Part shown: positions 7,843-15,408 of the stretch, piece after piece
Position numbering within the stretch: position 1 is the stretch's first letter
Layout of the letters: each line of letters opens with the position of its first letter
Source of the DNA: DATFLS01 sp964413425
GTDB lineage: Bacteria; Fidelibacterota; JAANXI01
Assembly: GCA_964413425.1 (NCBI GenBank)
Contig: CAYPST010000022.1
Coordinates: 1-42,160 of the forward strand
Direction: 5' to 3'
Length of the DNA: 42,160 nucleotides
Notes under the pieces: model-generated
Seen by the model: the letters and a program-made list of their open reading frames with translations, nothing else
Told to the model about the DNA's origin: nothing
The model's database searches: none
Position numbers and translations under genes: made by a program

Positions 7843-7985
7843 TTTGACAGGATTTACAGGGTTGACGGGATATAAAAAACTTCCCGGCTCTGTTTTCCTT
7901 TGGAAGGTCCAGCGACTTATATAAATTTTCGCTCAGTTTCTTTCATTTGTCTTTTTACAATCCTGTTCATCCTGTAAATCCTCTC
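7843..7985. repeat. Inverted-repeat element built of ACAGGATTT-like words
   Basis: The left end carries GACAGGATTTACAGGG and a further GACGGGAT. The right end carries its inverse, ATCCTGTTCATCCTGTAAAT. The arms are about 26 bases and enclose roughly 80 bases. Words of this kind (ACAGGATTTACAGGATT) occur as dispersed intergenic repeats in many unrelated bacterial genomes. No coding capacity; it lies between the DsrE gene and the permease remnant. Confidence 0.65.
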
Positions 7986-7998
7986 TGCTTCTTGTTGT

Positions 7999-9040
7999 TT
8001 AGCTGATTGTGCCATACACAATTCCGCTGATTGTAGCCATAATCACAACCAGTACCAGAAACACGCCGGTTTTCTTCGTGCCGATGACGCTGCGGATCAC
8101 CAGCAGATTGGGCAGTGAAACCGCCGGTCCCTGTCCCATACCGTTGGAGATCAGTCCCTGGAGGATGGGGATTTCCGTCAAGGTAGCGAAGTACATGAAT
8201 GCCCCCACGATTGAGGCAAAGAAGTTGGCTCCGAGAGAATTCCCGCCGACCAGGGAGGCAATCCATCGATCCGGAATAATCCCGCCGCTGCTCCCCGGCA
8301 TCCCCAGCAGGAACCCGGCCACCAACATCCCGGCGCCTAACAGCGGCATGATCTGTTTGGTGAAGCTCCAGGTTTCACTCATCCACTCGGCCGGTTCCCC
8401 GGGATTCAGCGAGAGAATCGCACCCAGGGCGATAACGGCCACCGAAAAGGTTATTTGAGCGTGGCCCGGTGCGAGCAGTCAGGACAGCAGCACCGCACCG
8501 GCGCCGACACCGACATGGCCCCAGGGAATTTTTAGGATCCGGATGAGGGAATAGCCCAGGAGGAGTCCGAACCCAATCACCAGGCTCCATTTGTGGGCAT
8601 ACATCCAGGCCCAGAATCCGGTATCTCTGGCCGGCTCACCCCAGGTGGCGAACACCAGGATCCCCACCAGAACAACGAAATGAAAGGCGGTTTGCCAGAA
8701 AGGCCGGCCGTCCTCCGCATCAGGCATCGCCAGCTGGGCGGCGGCTTTCTCCTGTTCCTCCTTCCGGTAGAAATAATGCATGAGCAGACCAATCACCACG
8801 GCAAAGACCACCGCTCCGATGACCCGGGCAATCCCCAGCCGCATGCCCAGTACCCGGGCGGTAAGAATGATGGCCGGACCGGAATAGAGAAACGCAATGG
8901 CCGGTCCCAGGCCGGCGCCGCGCTTACGAATACCGGAAAACGCTCTGCCGAAATTGCGGATTCCCCATGGGCAGAAAAAAGGCGAACAGAAAAAATCCAA
9001 CAAGCCAGAGCAGGGGTTTATATTCAGATTTCCAGTTCAT
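7999..9040 (-). pseudogene. YraQ/DUF318-type permease, multiply disrupted
   Basis: The start is ATG 9040 (M-N-W-K-S-E-Y), giving a first membrane helix and L-P-M-G-N-P-Q-F. The frame then fails near 8945, where family members continue with about 60 residues that include the C-S-C-T-V motif; here the sequence jumps to K-R-G-A-G-L-G-P-A-I-A-F-L-Y-S-G-P-A-I. A further four residues seem missing before L-T-A-R-V-L-G. The frame continues to an in-frame TGA at 8479-8481 (likely a former Trp codon), then reads on in the same frame through L-T-E-I-P-I-L-Q-G-L-I and S-L-P-N-L-L-V-I-R-S-V to the natural end at 7999. Three lesions make function very unlikely. Confidence 0.85.
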
Positions 9041-9097
9041 ACCTGTCCTGATGTTTTATTATTTCGGCAATTAACGAATTGAATGCCATAAAATTTT

Positions 9098-9444
9098 TTA
9101 TGCCTCGCAGATGGCAAAGCGATCCACTGCCTGCAGTTTTTCCCGATCGATGCGGATCTGTTCATCATCGTTCAGCCAATGCTCCAGAAGGGGCAGGAGT
9201 TCGGCTGAATACCGGTTCCACTGACTGTCGTCAATTCGATAATTCACCCATTTGCCGTCTTTTTCATCCACAATAAACCCGGTATCCCGGAGGATGGAGA
9301 GGTGTTTGGACACCGTCGATGTGGCCAGATCCAGAATTTCCGTGATTTCACACACACACAGAGCGAGCGGACTTCCAGCATCTTGAGAATTCGGATCCGG
9401 TTGGGATCCGACAGCGCCTTAAAGGTCTGAATGGTTTTTCTCAC
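9098..9444 (-). pseudogene. ArsR-family winged-helix regulator with dinucleotide frameshift
   Basis: Starting at GTG 9444 the frame gives T-F-K-A-L-S-D-P-N-R-I-R-I-L-K-M-L, the standard ArsR N-terminus. At 9349-9360 a run of six CA (TG on the coding strand) puts the rest out of frame. With five repeats the frame would read L-C-V-C-E-I-T-E-I-L and continue into S-T-V-S-K-H-L-S-I-L-R-D-T-G-F-I, the recognition helix, through to the stop at 9098. The change is therefore a two-base expansion. It could be a fixed mutation, a slippage-variable site or a sequencing error. The L-C-V-C pair resembles the ArsR metal/thiol site. A dyad operator lies 20 bases upstream, and the permease remnant is downstream on the same strand. 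Confidence 0.85.
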
Positions 9445-9463
9445 TATATGTGCCGTTTCTGCT

Positions 9464-9483
9464 ATTTCGTCATTTGGCGAAAT
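9464..9483. promoter_or_regulatory. Probable ArsR operator
   Basis: ATTTCGTCATTTGGCGAAAT is a 20-base imperfect dyad (16 of 20 positions symmetric) ending 20 bases before the regulator's GTG. Size and placement match autoregulatory sites of ArsR proteins. It also faces the TauE fragment on the other side. Confidence 0.55.
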
Positions 9484-9544
9484 AATAAATGAACAGCACT
9501 CCAAAGTCAAGAGAAAATGCCGTACAGAAGAAAAATCCGAATAC

Positions 9545-9770
9545 AGCTTGGTCGGACTACAGCCTGAAGCTGCCTCGATTACCAGTGGCTTCTTCCTCAG
9601 GGCCGGAGATACGAGAAGTGAACTGATCCTGCCGGTGCTGCTGCCTTCCGTTCCGGGAGCATTTTTAGGGGGTCTGCTGGATATTCCTGCCGGACTCTTC
9701 GAACGGATACTGCCGGTCTCCCTCATTCTCATGGCTGTCCCGGCTATTCGATTGTGCGGAAGGTGTGCGC
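9545..9770 (+). pseudogene. TauE/SafE sulfite-exporter-like fragment
   Basis: The plus-strand frame reads G-F-F-L-R-A-G-D-T-R-S-E-L-I-L-P-V-L-L-P and then V-P-G-A-F-L-G-G-L-L-D-I-P, L-F-E-R-I-L-P-V-S-L-I-L-M-A-V-P-A-I-R-L. This resembles the middle membrane segments of TauE/SafE permeases (R-x-G-x-x-x-W/R then the P-x-A-x-L-G-G turn and a following helix). There is no N-terminal half and no continuation downstream. It begins close to the ArsR operator, so it may once have been the divergent target gene. Recognition is by pattern only. Confidence 0.5.
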
Positions 9771-9800
9771 AGGTCAGTGCAAGTAATAAACCTGGCCACC

Positions 9801-10457
9801 TCAGCTGCCGCCGTCGCTCGGAATTTCCGGCCGGAGATAGAGATGGAAATCAACCTCCACCGTATCTCGCACCTGGAGTGCACCAAACAGCCGGGTTGGT
9901 GGATCTATACCGAATTCGAAGATAGAGAGGAGTCTTGTTCCTTTGAATTCCAGCTGATCCTGTTGATTCCACCGGCCTTCTATCTGCATGCGTACTGTGC
10001 GGGTGACGCGGGTAATGGTGAGTTGCCCCTCGGTAGTGATTGGAAGCCAGTCCGTTCCGTTCCCGGAGGTATCGACAGGTAAAAATGAAGTCAGGTGATA
10101 GGAAATATCCGGGTAGATATTTGCCTGCAGCGCTTTCTGCAGATCCCGGTTGAATAACAGGTTGCCGCCTCGCAATTGCTCCACAGGAATGGTAACCGTC
10201 CCCATGGGATTCTCCGCAATCATCTGCAGCGAAAGACCATCCACCACTGCCGGACGAATCTGGAATCTCCCGAGAACGTCTCCGGCATGAATCGTGAAAT
10301 TATGCATAGTGGACGTTCCGTGCACCCGGAGAGTACTGGAGTCGGTAATAGTGTACCGGACAACCTCATCCTGGTTCCGGCCCTGAGCAAACGGAGTGAG
10401 CAGCACCAGGAACAGATGCAGACAACAACTCATCCGAACCAAACAACTCTTATCCAT
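9801..10457 (-). CDS. YceI-like lipid-binding periplasmic protein
   Basis: A 218-aa exported protein. The N-terminal hydrophobic stretch C-C-L-H-L-F-L-V-L-L-T-P-F-A-Q-G is a signal peptide. The YceI lipocalin-like barrel follows: L-R-V-H-G-T-S-T-M-H-N-F-T near residue 40, L-R-G-G-N-L-L-F-N-R-D-L-Q-K-A-L at the middle, Y-P-D-I-S-Y-H-L-T-S and later G-Q-L-T-I-T-R-V-T-R-T-V. Relatives bind isoprenoid chains or lipids in the periplasm. ATG 10457 has AAAGG about 10 bases upstream and is preferred over a GTG at 10481. Confidence 0.85.
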   Translation of the reverse strand: MDKSCLVRMSCCLHLFLVLLTPFAQGRNQDEVVRYTITDSSTLRVHGTSTMHNFTIHAGDVLGRFQIRPAVVDGLSLQMIAENPMGTVTIPVEQLRGGNLLFNRDLQKALQANIYPDISYHLTSFLPVDTSGNGTDWLPITTEGQLTITRVTRTVRMQIEGRWNQQDQLEFKGTRLLSIFEFGIDPPTRLFGALQVRDTVEVDFHLYLRPEIPSDGGS

Positions 10458-10621
10458 TACGCACCAACCTTTCAACTTCACCTGTTAGCAGAATAAAATA
10501 AGAGTGTTGAAAAAACAAGCGTCCGATACAACATGTTGAACCTGACTTATGTTGATTATGCATATGAGATAGAAGTCAAATGTATGATGGTGTGTTGGCA
10601 GATATATGTGAAATTTTCCTT

Positions 10622-10684
10622 GCCCCGAAGAGACTCCCCCAACGGGATCCCTTCTGGGACTTCGGAGCATCCCTTCGGGGCGAG
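10622..10684. repeat. Nested palindromic element (GGGATCCC family)
   Basis: Outer arms GCCCCGAAG and CTTCGGGGC enclose the inner dyad CCCAACGGGATCCC with TTCTGGGA. The RNA would fold into a two-level stem. It belongs to the GGGATCCC-centred family seen at 11001-11145, 25043-25074, 30332-30369 and 33115-33147. Confidence 0.6.
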
Positions 10685-11000
10685 GCGTTTTCTAAACAGA
10701 CTCAAAAAATAAACTTAAAATCCCCTCCTGGTACTTTTTAGAGTGGATTGATTAATAGAATATAAATTTCTCCTGTAAGTCTCAAAAGCCGACAGGGCGC
10801 CTTCTTGGTGTGTGGCAGATGGGCATGATGCATGGAGGTATGGTAGGCGGACAAATTATGGGCAGATACCTCGGCTGCGGCAAATGAATCCCGGTCAATA
10901 AGAATTCTCTGAAACGAAGAATGACGGGCAGACTCCCTTCAGCGAGCCAGCGCAGGACTGCTGACAGCAATTTTTTTTGATTATTAACCCGGATTATTCA

Positions 11001-11145
11001 TCCCGCAGGGATCCCTTGGGATAAACCGGAAAAAGAAAATAGCCCGCTGATACACGCGGAAACAGGCTTGTTGTTTCTGTGGTCATCTGTCCCATTGGGA
11101 TCCCGCTGGGGTGTGCTATTTTTTCCCATGGGGATCCCGTTGGGA
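11001..11145. repeat. Three copies of the GGGATCCC palindrome
   Basis: Copies at 11001-11020, 11091-11110 (CCCATTGGGATCCCGCTGGG) and 11125-11144 (CCCATGGGGATCCCGTTGGG). The second is preceded by ATCTGT and followed by GTGTGCTATTTTTT, context that recurs with copies elsewhere in the window. Confidence 0.65.
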
Positions 11146-11340
11146 TATGAATTATTCAGGTTAAGATAACTCAGTACAGTATCGACACACCGGGAGTACG
11201 CCCTGAGGGGGAACACCGCCGTACCGAGCACTCTATCCCCCCTGACCCCCTTTCTCTCGCCAGAAAAAGGGGGGACGGGGTGCGGCGGGGAAAGAGCCAG
11301 TTCGGTCCCCTGTCTCCCCAGTCCCAGGTGTAGCACCTAG

Positions 11341-11457
11341 AGTGCGAGCACGCCTGGTCGTGTGGTCCTCAGGGGATACTGCAGCCCGCTTCCCCCTCTC
11401 TTGGGCTGCTGAGGATGGGGGACGGGCCTCAGGAGAGGGGGACCGAGGGGGGGAGTG
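11341..11457 (+). repeat. Dispersed C/G-tract repeat, copy D
   Basis: CCCCCTCTCTTGGG on the left and AGAGGGGGACCGAGGGGG on the right with about 40 bases between. Same order and orientation as 25105-25293; the reverse orientation occurs at 29679-29785 and 30083-30284. Probably a non-autonomous, MITE-like or structured repeat. Confidence 0.6.
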
Positions 11458-11616
11458 CTCGCCGCTCCGGGCCGCCAAATCGGCCCGCCGCTCGGACTGC
11501 CTCGTCGGGAGCGCAACCAGCTCGCTCTTTCCTGAGTTAACTTAATAGTCATATTTTTTTGTAACCCTAAATTCTCCTCCGGCCAATGACTTCTTCGGGG
11601 ATCGATGGCGGAGAAA

Positions 11617-11695
11617 CACTTTCTTGAACTATTGTTTTCTTGAGATATTGCCTTCTTGTTCTTTTGCATTTTTGAATTCTTGTGTTCTTGATTCA
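11617..11695. repeat. Degenerate octamer repeats (NNTTCTTG)
   Basis: Successive words CCTTCTTG, TTCTTTTG, CATTTTTG, AATTCTTG, TGTTCTTG with period 8. The same word family is found at 21238-21300 and 21425-21465. Located directly upstream of the SHOCT gene. Confidence 0.6.
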
Positions 11696-11740
11696 AAAAC
11701 CCTTATACTTAGGAAAAGTCGAACAAAAAAGGAGAAGACC

Positions 11741-11965
11741 ATGTGGAACGGACCCTGGGGACATATGTGGTGGGGATGGATTATCTGGCTGATCGTTATC
11801 GCGGTGGTCATCTGGGCGATTGTCACGCTGGTTAACCGCAGCCAGCCGCCGCCGTCGTCTCCACCTCAACAGGAAACAGCCATGGAAATCCTGAAAAAAC
11901 GGTATGCCCGTGGTGATATTTCCAAAGAAGAATTCCAGGAGAAGAAACGAGACCTGGAGAGTTAG
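11741..11965 (+). CDS. Small membrane protein with SHOCT domain
   Basis: A 74-aa protein: Trp-rich N-terminus (M-W-N-G-P-W-G-H-M-W-W-G-W), one transmembrane helix (I-I-W-L-I-V-I-A-V-V-I-W-A-I-V-T-L-V), a Pro/Ser/Gln linker, and a C-terminal SHOCT helix pair (M-E-I-L-K-K-R-Y-A-R-G-D-I-S-K-E-E-F). SHOCT domains occur at the ends of many small membrane proteins and are thought to mediate oligomerisation; precise function unknown. The start is set by AAGGAGAAG seven bases before ATG 11741. Confidence 0.88.
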   Translation: MWNGPWGHMWWGWIIWLIVIAVVIWAIVTLVNRSQPPPSSPPQQETAMEILKKRYARGDISKEEFQEKKRDLES

Positions 11966-12171
11966 CCTGAATTATTCAAAACTAAAACAGAATAGCACAC
12001 GACCTGCCCGGAGAGAGAAATCTCTCTAAATCACAGATTCGGACATTTTTTCACCGGGGCAGGCTGGGTGCTATTTTTATGAGGTGTCCGGAGCATTCAT
12101 TCGCGCGTAACAGAGACATTCCTCATGGCCATTCCTTTGGAACACCGGGTGAATAGAATTACAGCAAACTG

Positions 12172-12687
12172 ATGATTTTCGTCTTCTTCTGGATCTTTTT
12201 TATCGTTGCGTTAGTGTTTATTGTCTCCGGTTTCCTGGGTGCGCCGTTTGTTCCCAGCCAGAATCGGCAGCTCCTGGATATGCTCGATATTGCGGACATC
12301 CATCCGGCGGATCTGGCGGCGGATCTGGGCTCCGGTGACGGCCGGGTGGTTATCGCATTCGCCCGGGCAGGTATCGAAGCTCATGGCTATGAAATCAATC
12401 CCTTCCTGGTGCTCTGGTCTCTGGCAAGAATCTATCGTGCCGGCGTCTGGGGGCGGGGGCACATCCACTGGAAAAGCTACTGGCGGGCGGATCTCTCCTC
12501 TTACAATCTCATCACTATCTATGGCGCCAAACCGATTATGTCCCGGCTGAAGAACAAACTCTGCCGGGAGCTTCCGGGGGATGCATGTGTCATCTGCAAC
12601 ACTTTCCCGCTCCCCGGGATGCGGCACTTGCGCCACAAGAATGATATTTACCTGTATATCCCTCAATTTTCAGAAGAGCCCTCCTGA
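12172..12687 (+). CDS. Membrane-anchored SAM methyltransferase-like protein
   Basis: 171 aa. An N-terminal transmembrane helix (about residues 1-22) is followed by a Rossmann methyltransferase core: motif I A-D-L-G-S-G-D-G-R-V-V-I (about 50-61) and the acidic loop E-I-N-P-F-L-V (about 74-80). Later motifs are short; Y-G-A-K-P-I occupies the motif IV region without the usual N/D-P-P-Y. The layout (TM anchor plus small methyltransferase) resembles the FAM173/lysine N-methyltransferase type that modifies membrane proteins. Substrate not determinable. There is no clear ribosome site at 12172, so the start is tentative. Confidence 0.75.
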   Translation: MIFVFFWIFFIVALVFIVSGFLGAPFVPSQNRQLLDMLDIADIHPADLAADLGSGDGRVVIAFARAGIEAHGYEINPFLVLWSLARIYRAGVWGRGHIHWKSYWRADLSSYNLITIYGAKPIMSRLKNKLCRELPGDACVICNTFPLPGMRHLRHKNDIYLYIPQFSEEPS

Positions 12688-12795
12688 ATGCTCATGCAAT
12701 CAGAATTAGCTCACTGCTTTATGTTCACTCCAATGGATTGTATATTAAAGTCAACATAATTCTTGCACCAGCAACCGGAAGTGAGTAATACGAGC

Positions 12796-13233
12796 ATGAT
12801 ACCCAGAATTCTGCATACCGATGCCGAACGGGCCACACTCCTCATCCGACTGATGGTGGGGGTGGTCTTTCTTTCCGAAGGCTATCAGAAGTTTCTGTTT
12901 CCCTTTCTCCGCGGTGTGGGTCGGTTTGAACGCATCGGTGTCCCGGCGCCGGAGTTTTTCGGGTATTTTGTCGCCGGTCTCGAAGTGGCCTGCAGCATCC
13001 TCATTCTGGTTGGGTTGTTCACCCGGCTGGCCTCCATTCCGTTGATCACCATCATGATGGTCGCCATCTATTCCACCAAACTCCCTGTCCTGATCGACCA
13101 GGGTCTCTGGCATATGCTCCATGCCGGCCGGACCGATTACGCTATGTTCCTGGGCAGTATATTTTTGCTTTTGAAGGGCGGCGGGAGATGGTCACTGGAC
13201 CGGAAACTCACTGAACGATTCCAACAGATTTAA
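12796..13233 (+). CDS. DoxX-family integral membrane protein
   Basis: 145 aa with four predicted transmembrane helices, including L-L-I-R-L-M-V-G-V-V-F-L-S-E-G-Y-Q-K-F and F-V-A-G-L-E-V-A-C-S-I-L-I-L-V-G-L-F-T-R-L-A, the DoxX signature. Members are small inner-membrane proteins linked to thiosulfate:quinone reductase subunits or redox stress; no specific role can be assigned. The start is uncertain: ATG 12796 is used, but in-frame GTG 12781 or TTG 12763 are possible. Confidence 0.85.
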   Translation: MIPRILHTDAERATLLIRLMVGVVFLSEGYQKFLFPFLRGVGRFERIGVPAPEFFGYFVAGLEVACSILILVGLFTRLASIPLITIMMVAIYSTKLPVLIDQGLWHMLHAGRTDYAMFLGSIFLLLKGGGRWSLDRKLTERFQQI

Positions 13234-13354
13234 CCACTGATACTGTTCCCAGAGATGTCAATGGCTGCGGGTTCATCCTGTTACCGCAGTGTTGTCGCGT
13301 GCATCATCTCTGGAACGCTGTCGCCGGAAGACCCGGTATGGCTCACATCATCCA

Positions 13355-13390
13355 CCGCGGGAACAACGGGGATACCGTTTGATCCCGCGG
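13355..13390. other. Nested stem-loop downstream of the DoxX gene
   Basis: CCGCGGGA and TCCCGCGG enclose AACGG/CCGTT, giving a near-continuous stem with a five-base loop. No T-run follows, so it is a structured RNA or repeat rather than a clear intrinsic terminator. Confidence 0.45.
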
Positions 13391-13516
13391 CGAATAGATG
13401 AAAGAGAGTCGTCATGAAGCTACCCCTATTATCGGCACGCGATCCGGGATCTTCAGAAAAAAATTAAAAAACTTGCTTCTAACTTCTGAGACCCGAACTA
13501 TGGGGAAAGAAATCAA

Positions 13517-13877
13517 CGAATGATGAATGTCGAATCACGAATCTCGAACCGCAGAAGTCCCTCATGCCTCCCTCCGGGGAGGTGCGGGGCATTTCATCAT
13601 TCAGTATTCGACCTTCTGCGGTTCTGCAGTTCAAAACGAATGATGAATGTCGAATCACGAATCTCGAACCGCAGAAGTTCCCATCAACCCTCCGGGGAGG
13701 TGCGGGGCATGTCAGCATTCGTTATGCGACCTTCTGCGGTTCGGCAGTTCAAAGCGAATGATGAATGTCGAATGACGAATTGCGAACCGCAGAAGTGCCG
13801 CCCATCCCTGTCCCCGGGCGGTGTTGGGTCACTTCAACATTCGACATTCGATATTCTGCAGTTCGACATTCATCATT
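13517..13877. repeat. Three tandem ~119-bp repeats made of degenerate heptamers
   Basis: Units begin at 13517, 13637 and 13755 (spacing 120 and 118). Each starts with 7-base words (GAATGAT, GAATGTC, GAATCAC, GAATCTC, GAACCGC), has a variable GC-rich centre and closes with the inverse words (CTTCTGCGGTTC). Each unit can thus fold on itself, and the array as a whole begins and ends with inverted copies of GAATGATGAATGTC. A half unit lies at 16939-16979. Confidence 0.8.
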
Positions 13878-14070
13878 TCCTGCCGGATCGGACACACAAT
13901 TCAGGCATGTTCTTTGTACTATTATACACCCAGGTATGGTTTTATCGGACTCTGCCACCGGTTTTCTATCAAATCTGAGAACGTGCAGCCATCCAGATGA
14001 GAAAAACCACTGATTCCATAGAGGGGAATTTCAAAAAGTTGTGAAAGTTTAACGAGAGGAAGGGTTCTCA

Positions 14071-15402
14071 ATGAAGAAAAGAGTGCTGGTTTCTCTGCTG
14101 ATAATGCTTGGATTGGCGACACAGGCACCTGGCCAACAGGCAACGGTGGCCGGTCGCTGTATGGCGTGCCACAAAGAAAAGACCACCGGTCTGTATAACC
14201 AGTGGCTGAGTTCGGCTCACGGCACACATAACGTGACCTGCATTGACTGTCACGGCGCGGAGAAAGGTGATGCGGATGCCTACCTTCATGAAGGGGCCCT
14301 GATTGCCACTCTGGTCACTCCCCGGGACTGCGGAACCTGTCATGAGAAAGAAGCGGAACAGGTGTCCAATTCCTACCACGCCACCGCCGGGCAGATTCTG
14401 GATTCCCAGGATGCCTACCTGGCCATGGTGGGTGGCGGACATCCGGTGGCGATAACCGGGTGTGAAAGCTGCCACGGCGCAAAGGTAGAGATTGATCCGG
14501 ATGCCCCGAACAAGCTCTCGGGTGAGGACTGGCCCAACTCCGGTATTGGCCGCATCAATCCGGACGGCTCCCTGGGCTCCTGCAATGCCTGCCACCAGCG
14601 GCACGGTTTCACGAAAAGGCAGGCCCGGCAGCCGGAAGCGTGCTCCAAGTGCCATCTGGGACCGGATCATCCCCAGAAGGAAATCTATGAAGAGTCGAAA
14701 CACGGGAATACCTATTACACTCACAAAGATCAGATGAATCTCGGGGCGGACCGGTGGGTGGTGGGCCAGGACTATTTCGCAGCGCCCACCTGTGCAACCT
14801 GCCATATGTCGGCGACCAGGACCCAGGAGGTGGATCACGACGTCGGTCTGCGCATCTCCTGGACCCTTCGTCCCCCCATCTCCGAGCACAAAGACAACTG
14901 GCGGGCAAAGCGGGAGAACATGCAGGATGTGTGCTCGGCCTGCCACGAAGATCAGTTTGTGCAGGGCCATTATTATCAGTACGATGCCGTGGTCAGGCTC
15001 TACAATGAAAAGTTCGCCGGACCGGCTACCGAGATCATGAATATGATTCAGGAGAAGAATCTGCTGGAATATCCGGCGAGTTTCGCCAATGCAATCGAGT
15101 GGACCTACTGGGAACTCTGGCACCATGAAGGCCGGCGCGGCCGGATGGGCGCCTCCATGATGGGGCCGGATTATACCTGGTGGCATGGAATCTATGAGGT
15201 GATCAAGCATTTCTACTTCAAGTTTATTCCGGACGCACGGGCTTACGGTGATCCGGAGGTGAATGCATACATCGAGAACTTGCTGCAGGACACTCCCATG
15301 CATCAGTGGGTCACTCAACCCACCCCTGATCTCAAAGAGGCCATCAGAAGCGGCGACCTGCAGGAAATCTATGATGATTTATTCCAGTACGACCAGGAGT
15401 AA
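14071..15402 (+). CDS. Octaheme cytochrome c, hydroxylamine oxidoreductase family
   Basis: 443 aa with an N-terminal signal peptide (about 1-22) and eight CxxCH haem sites at residues 30, 57, 87, 131, 171, 191, 241 and 288. A helical C-terminal domain follows with W-T-Y-W-E-L-W-H-H-E-G-R-R-G-R and M-G-P-D-Y-T-W-W-H-G, as in HAO-family octahaem proteins. Relatives either oxidise hydroxylamine/hydrazine or, in heterotrophs, reduce nitrite, NO or hydroxylamine. I cannot tell by eye whether the cross-linking Tyr of true HAO is present. The next gene encodes a quinol-linked NapC/NrfH-like membrane cytochrome, which favours a reductive role with electrons from the quinone pool. GAGGAAGG precedes ATG 14071. 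Periplasmic. First gene of a two-gene operon. Confidence 0.9.
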   Translation: MKKRVLVSLLIMLGLATQAPGQQATVAGRCMACHKEKTTGLYNQWLSSAHGTHNVTCIDCHGAEKGDADAYLHEGALIATLVTPRDCGTCHEKEAEQVSNSYHATAGQILDSQDAYLAMVGGGHPVAITGCESCHGAKVEIDPDAPNKLSGEDWPNSGIGRINPDGSLGSCNACHQRHGFTKRQARQPEACSKCHLGPDHPQKEIYEESKHGNTYYTHKDQMNLGADRWVVGQDYFAAPTCATCHMSATRTQEVDHDVGLRISWTLRPPISEHKDNWRAKRENMQDVCSACHEDQFVQGHYYQYDAVVRLYNEKFAGPATEIMNMIQEKNLLEYPASFANAIEWTYWELWHHEGRRGRMGASMMGPDYTWWHGIYEVIKHFYFKFIPDARAYGDPEVNAYIENLLQDTPMHQWVTQPTPDLKEAIRSGDLQEIYDDLFQYDQE

Positions 15403-15408
15403 TGTCTG

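Larger units (their letters stand above)
10458..11740. other. Gene-free 1.3-kb spacer rich in repeats
   Basis: Contains the GGGATCCC palindrome family (10622-10684 and three copies at 11001-11145), one copy of the dispersed G/C-tract repeat (11341-11457) and octamer repeats (11617-11695). Around 10806-10885 the plus strand reads M-G-M-M-H-G-G-M-V-G-G, like a fragment of a Met/Gly-rich small protein. No intact gene is supported. Confidence 0.55.
13234..14070. other. Spacer with hairpin and tandem repeat array
   Basis: Holds a strong nested hairpin (13355-13390), a triple tandem repeat (13517-13877) and the leader of the octaheme cytochrome operon. No gene is supported; frames through the repeats are by-products of the repeat period. 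Confidence 0.55.

Noticed and set aside
8479..8481. TGA as selenocysteine codon in the permease
   Set aside because: Nothing in the family suggests Sec here, and other lesions show the gene is decaying; a Trp-to-stop change is simpler.
13520..13978. Open frames across the tandem repeats, read as a repeat protein
   Set aside because: The frames exist on both strands only because the unit is nearly a multiple of three; they have no ribosome site and no protein-like composition.
14068..15318. 416-codon minus-strand frame opposite the octaheme cytochrome
   Set aside because: The plus strand has eight haem motifs and a signal peptide; the reverse frame is an artefact of codon bias.
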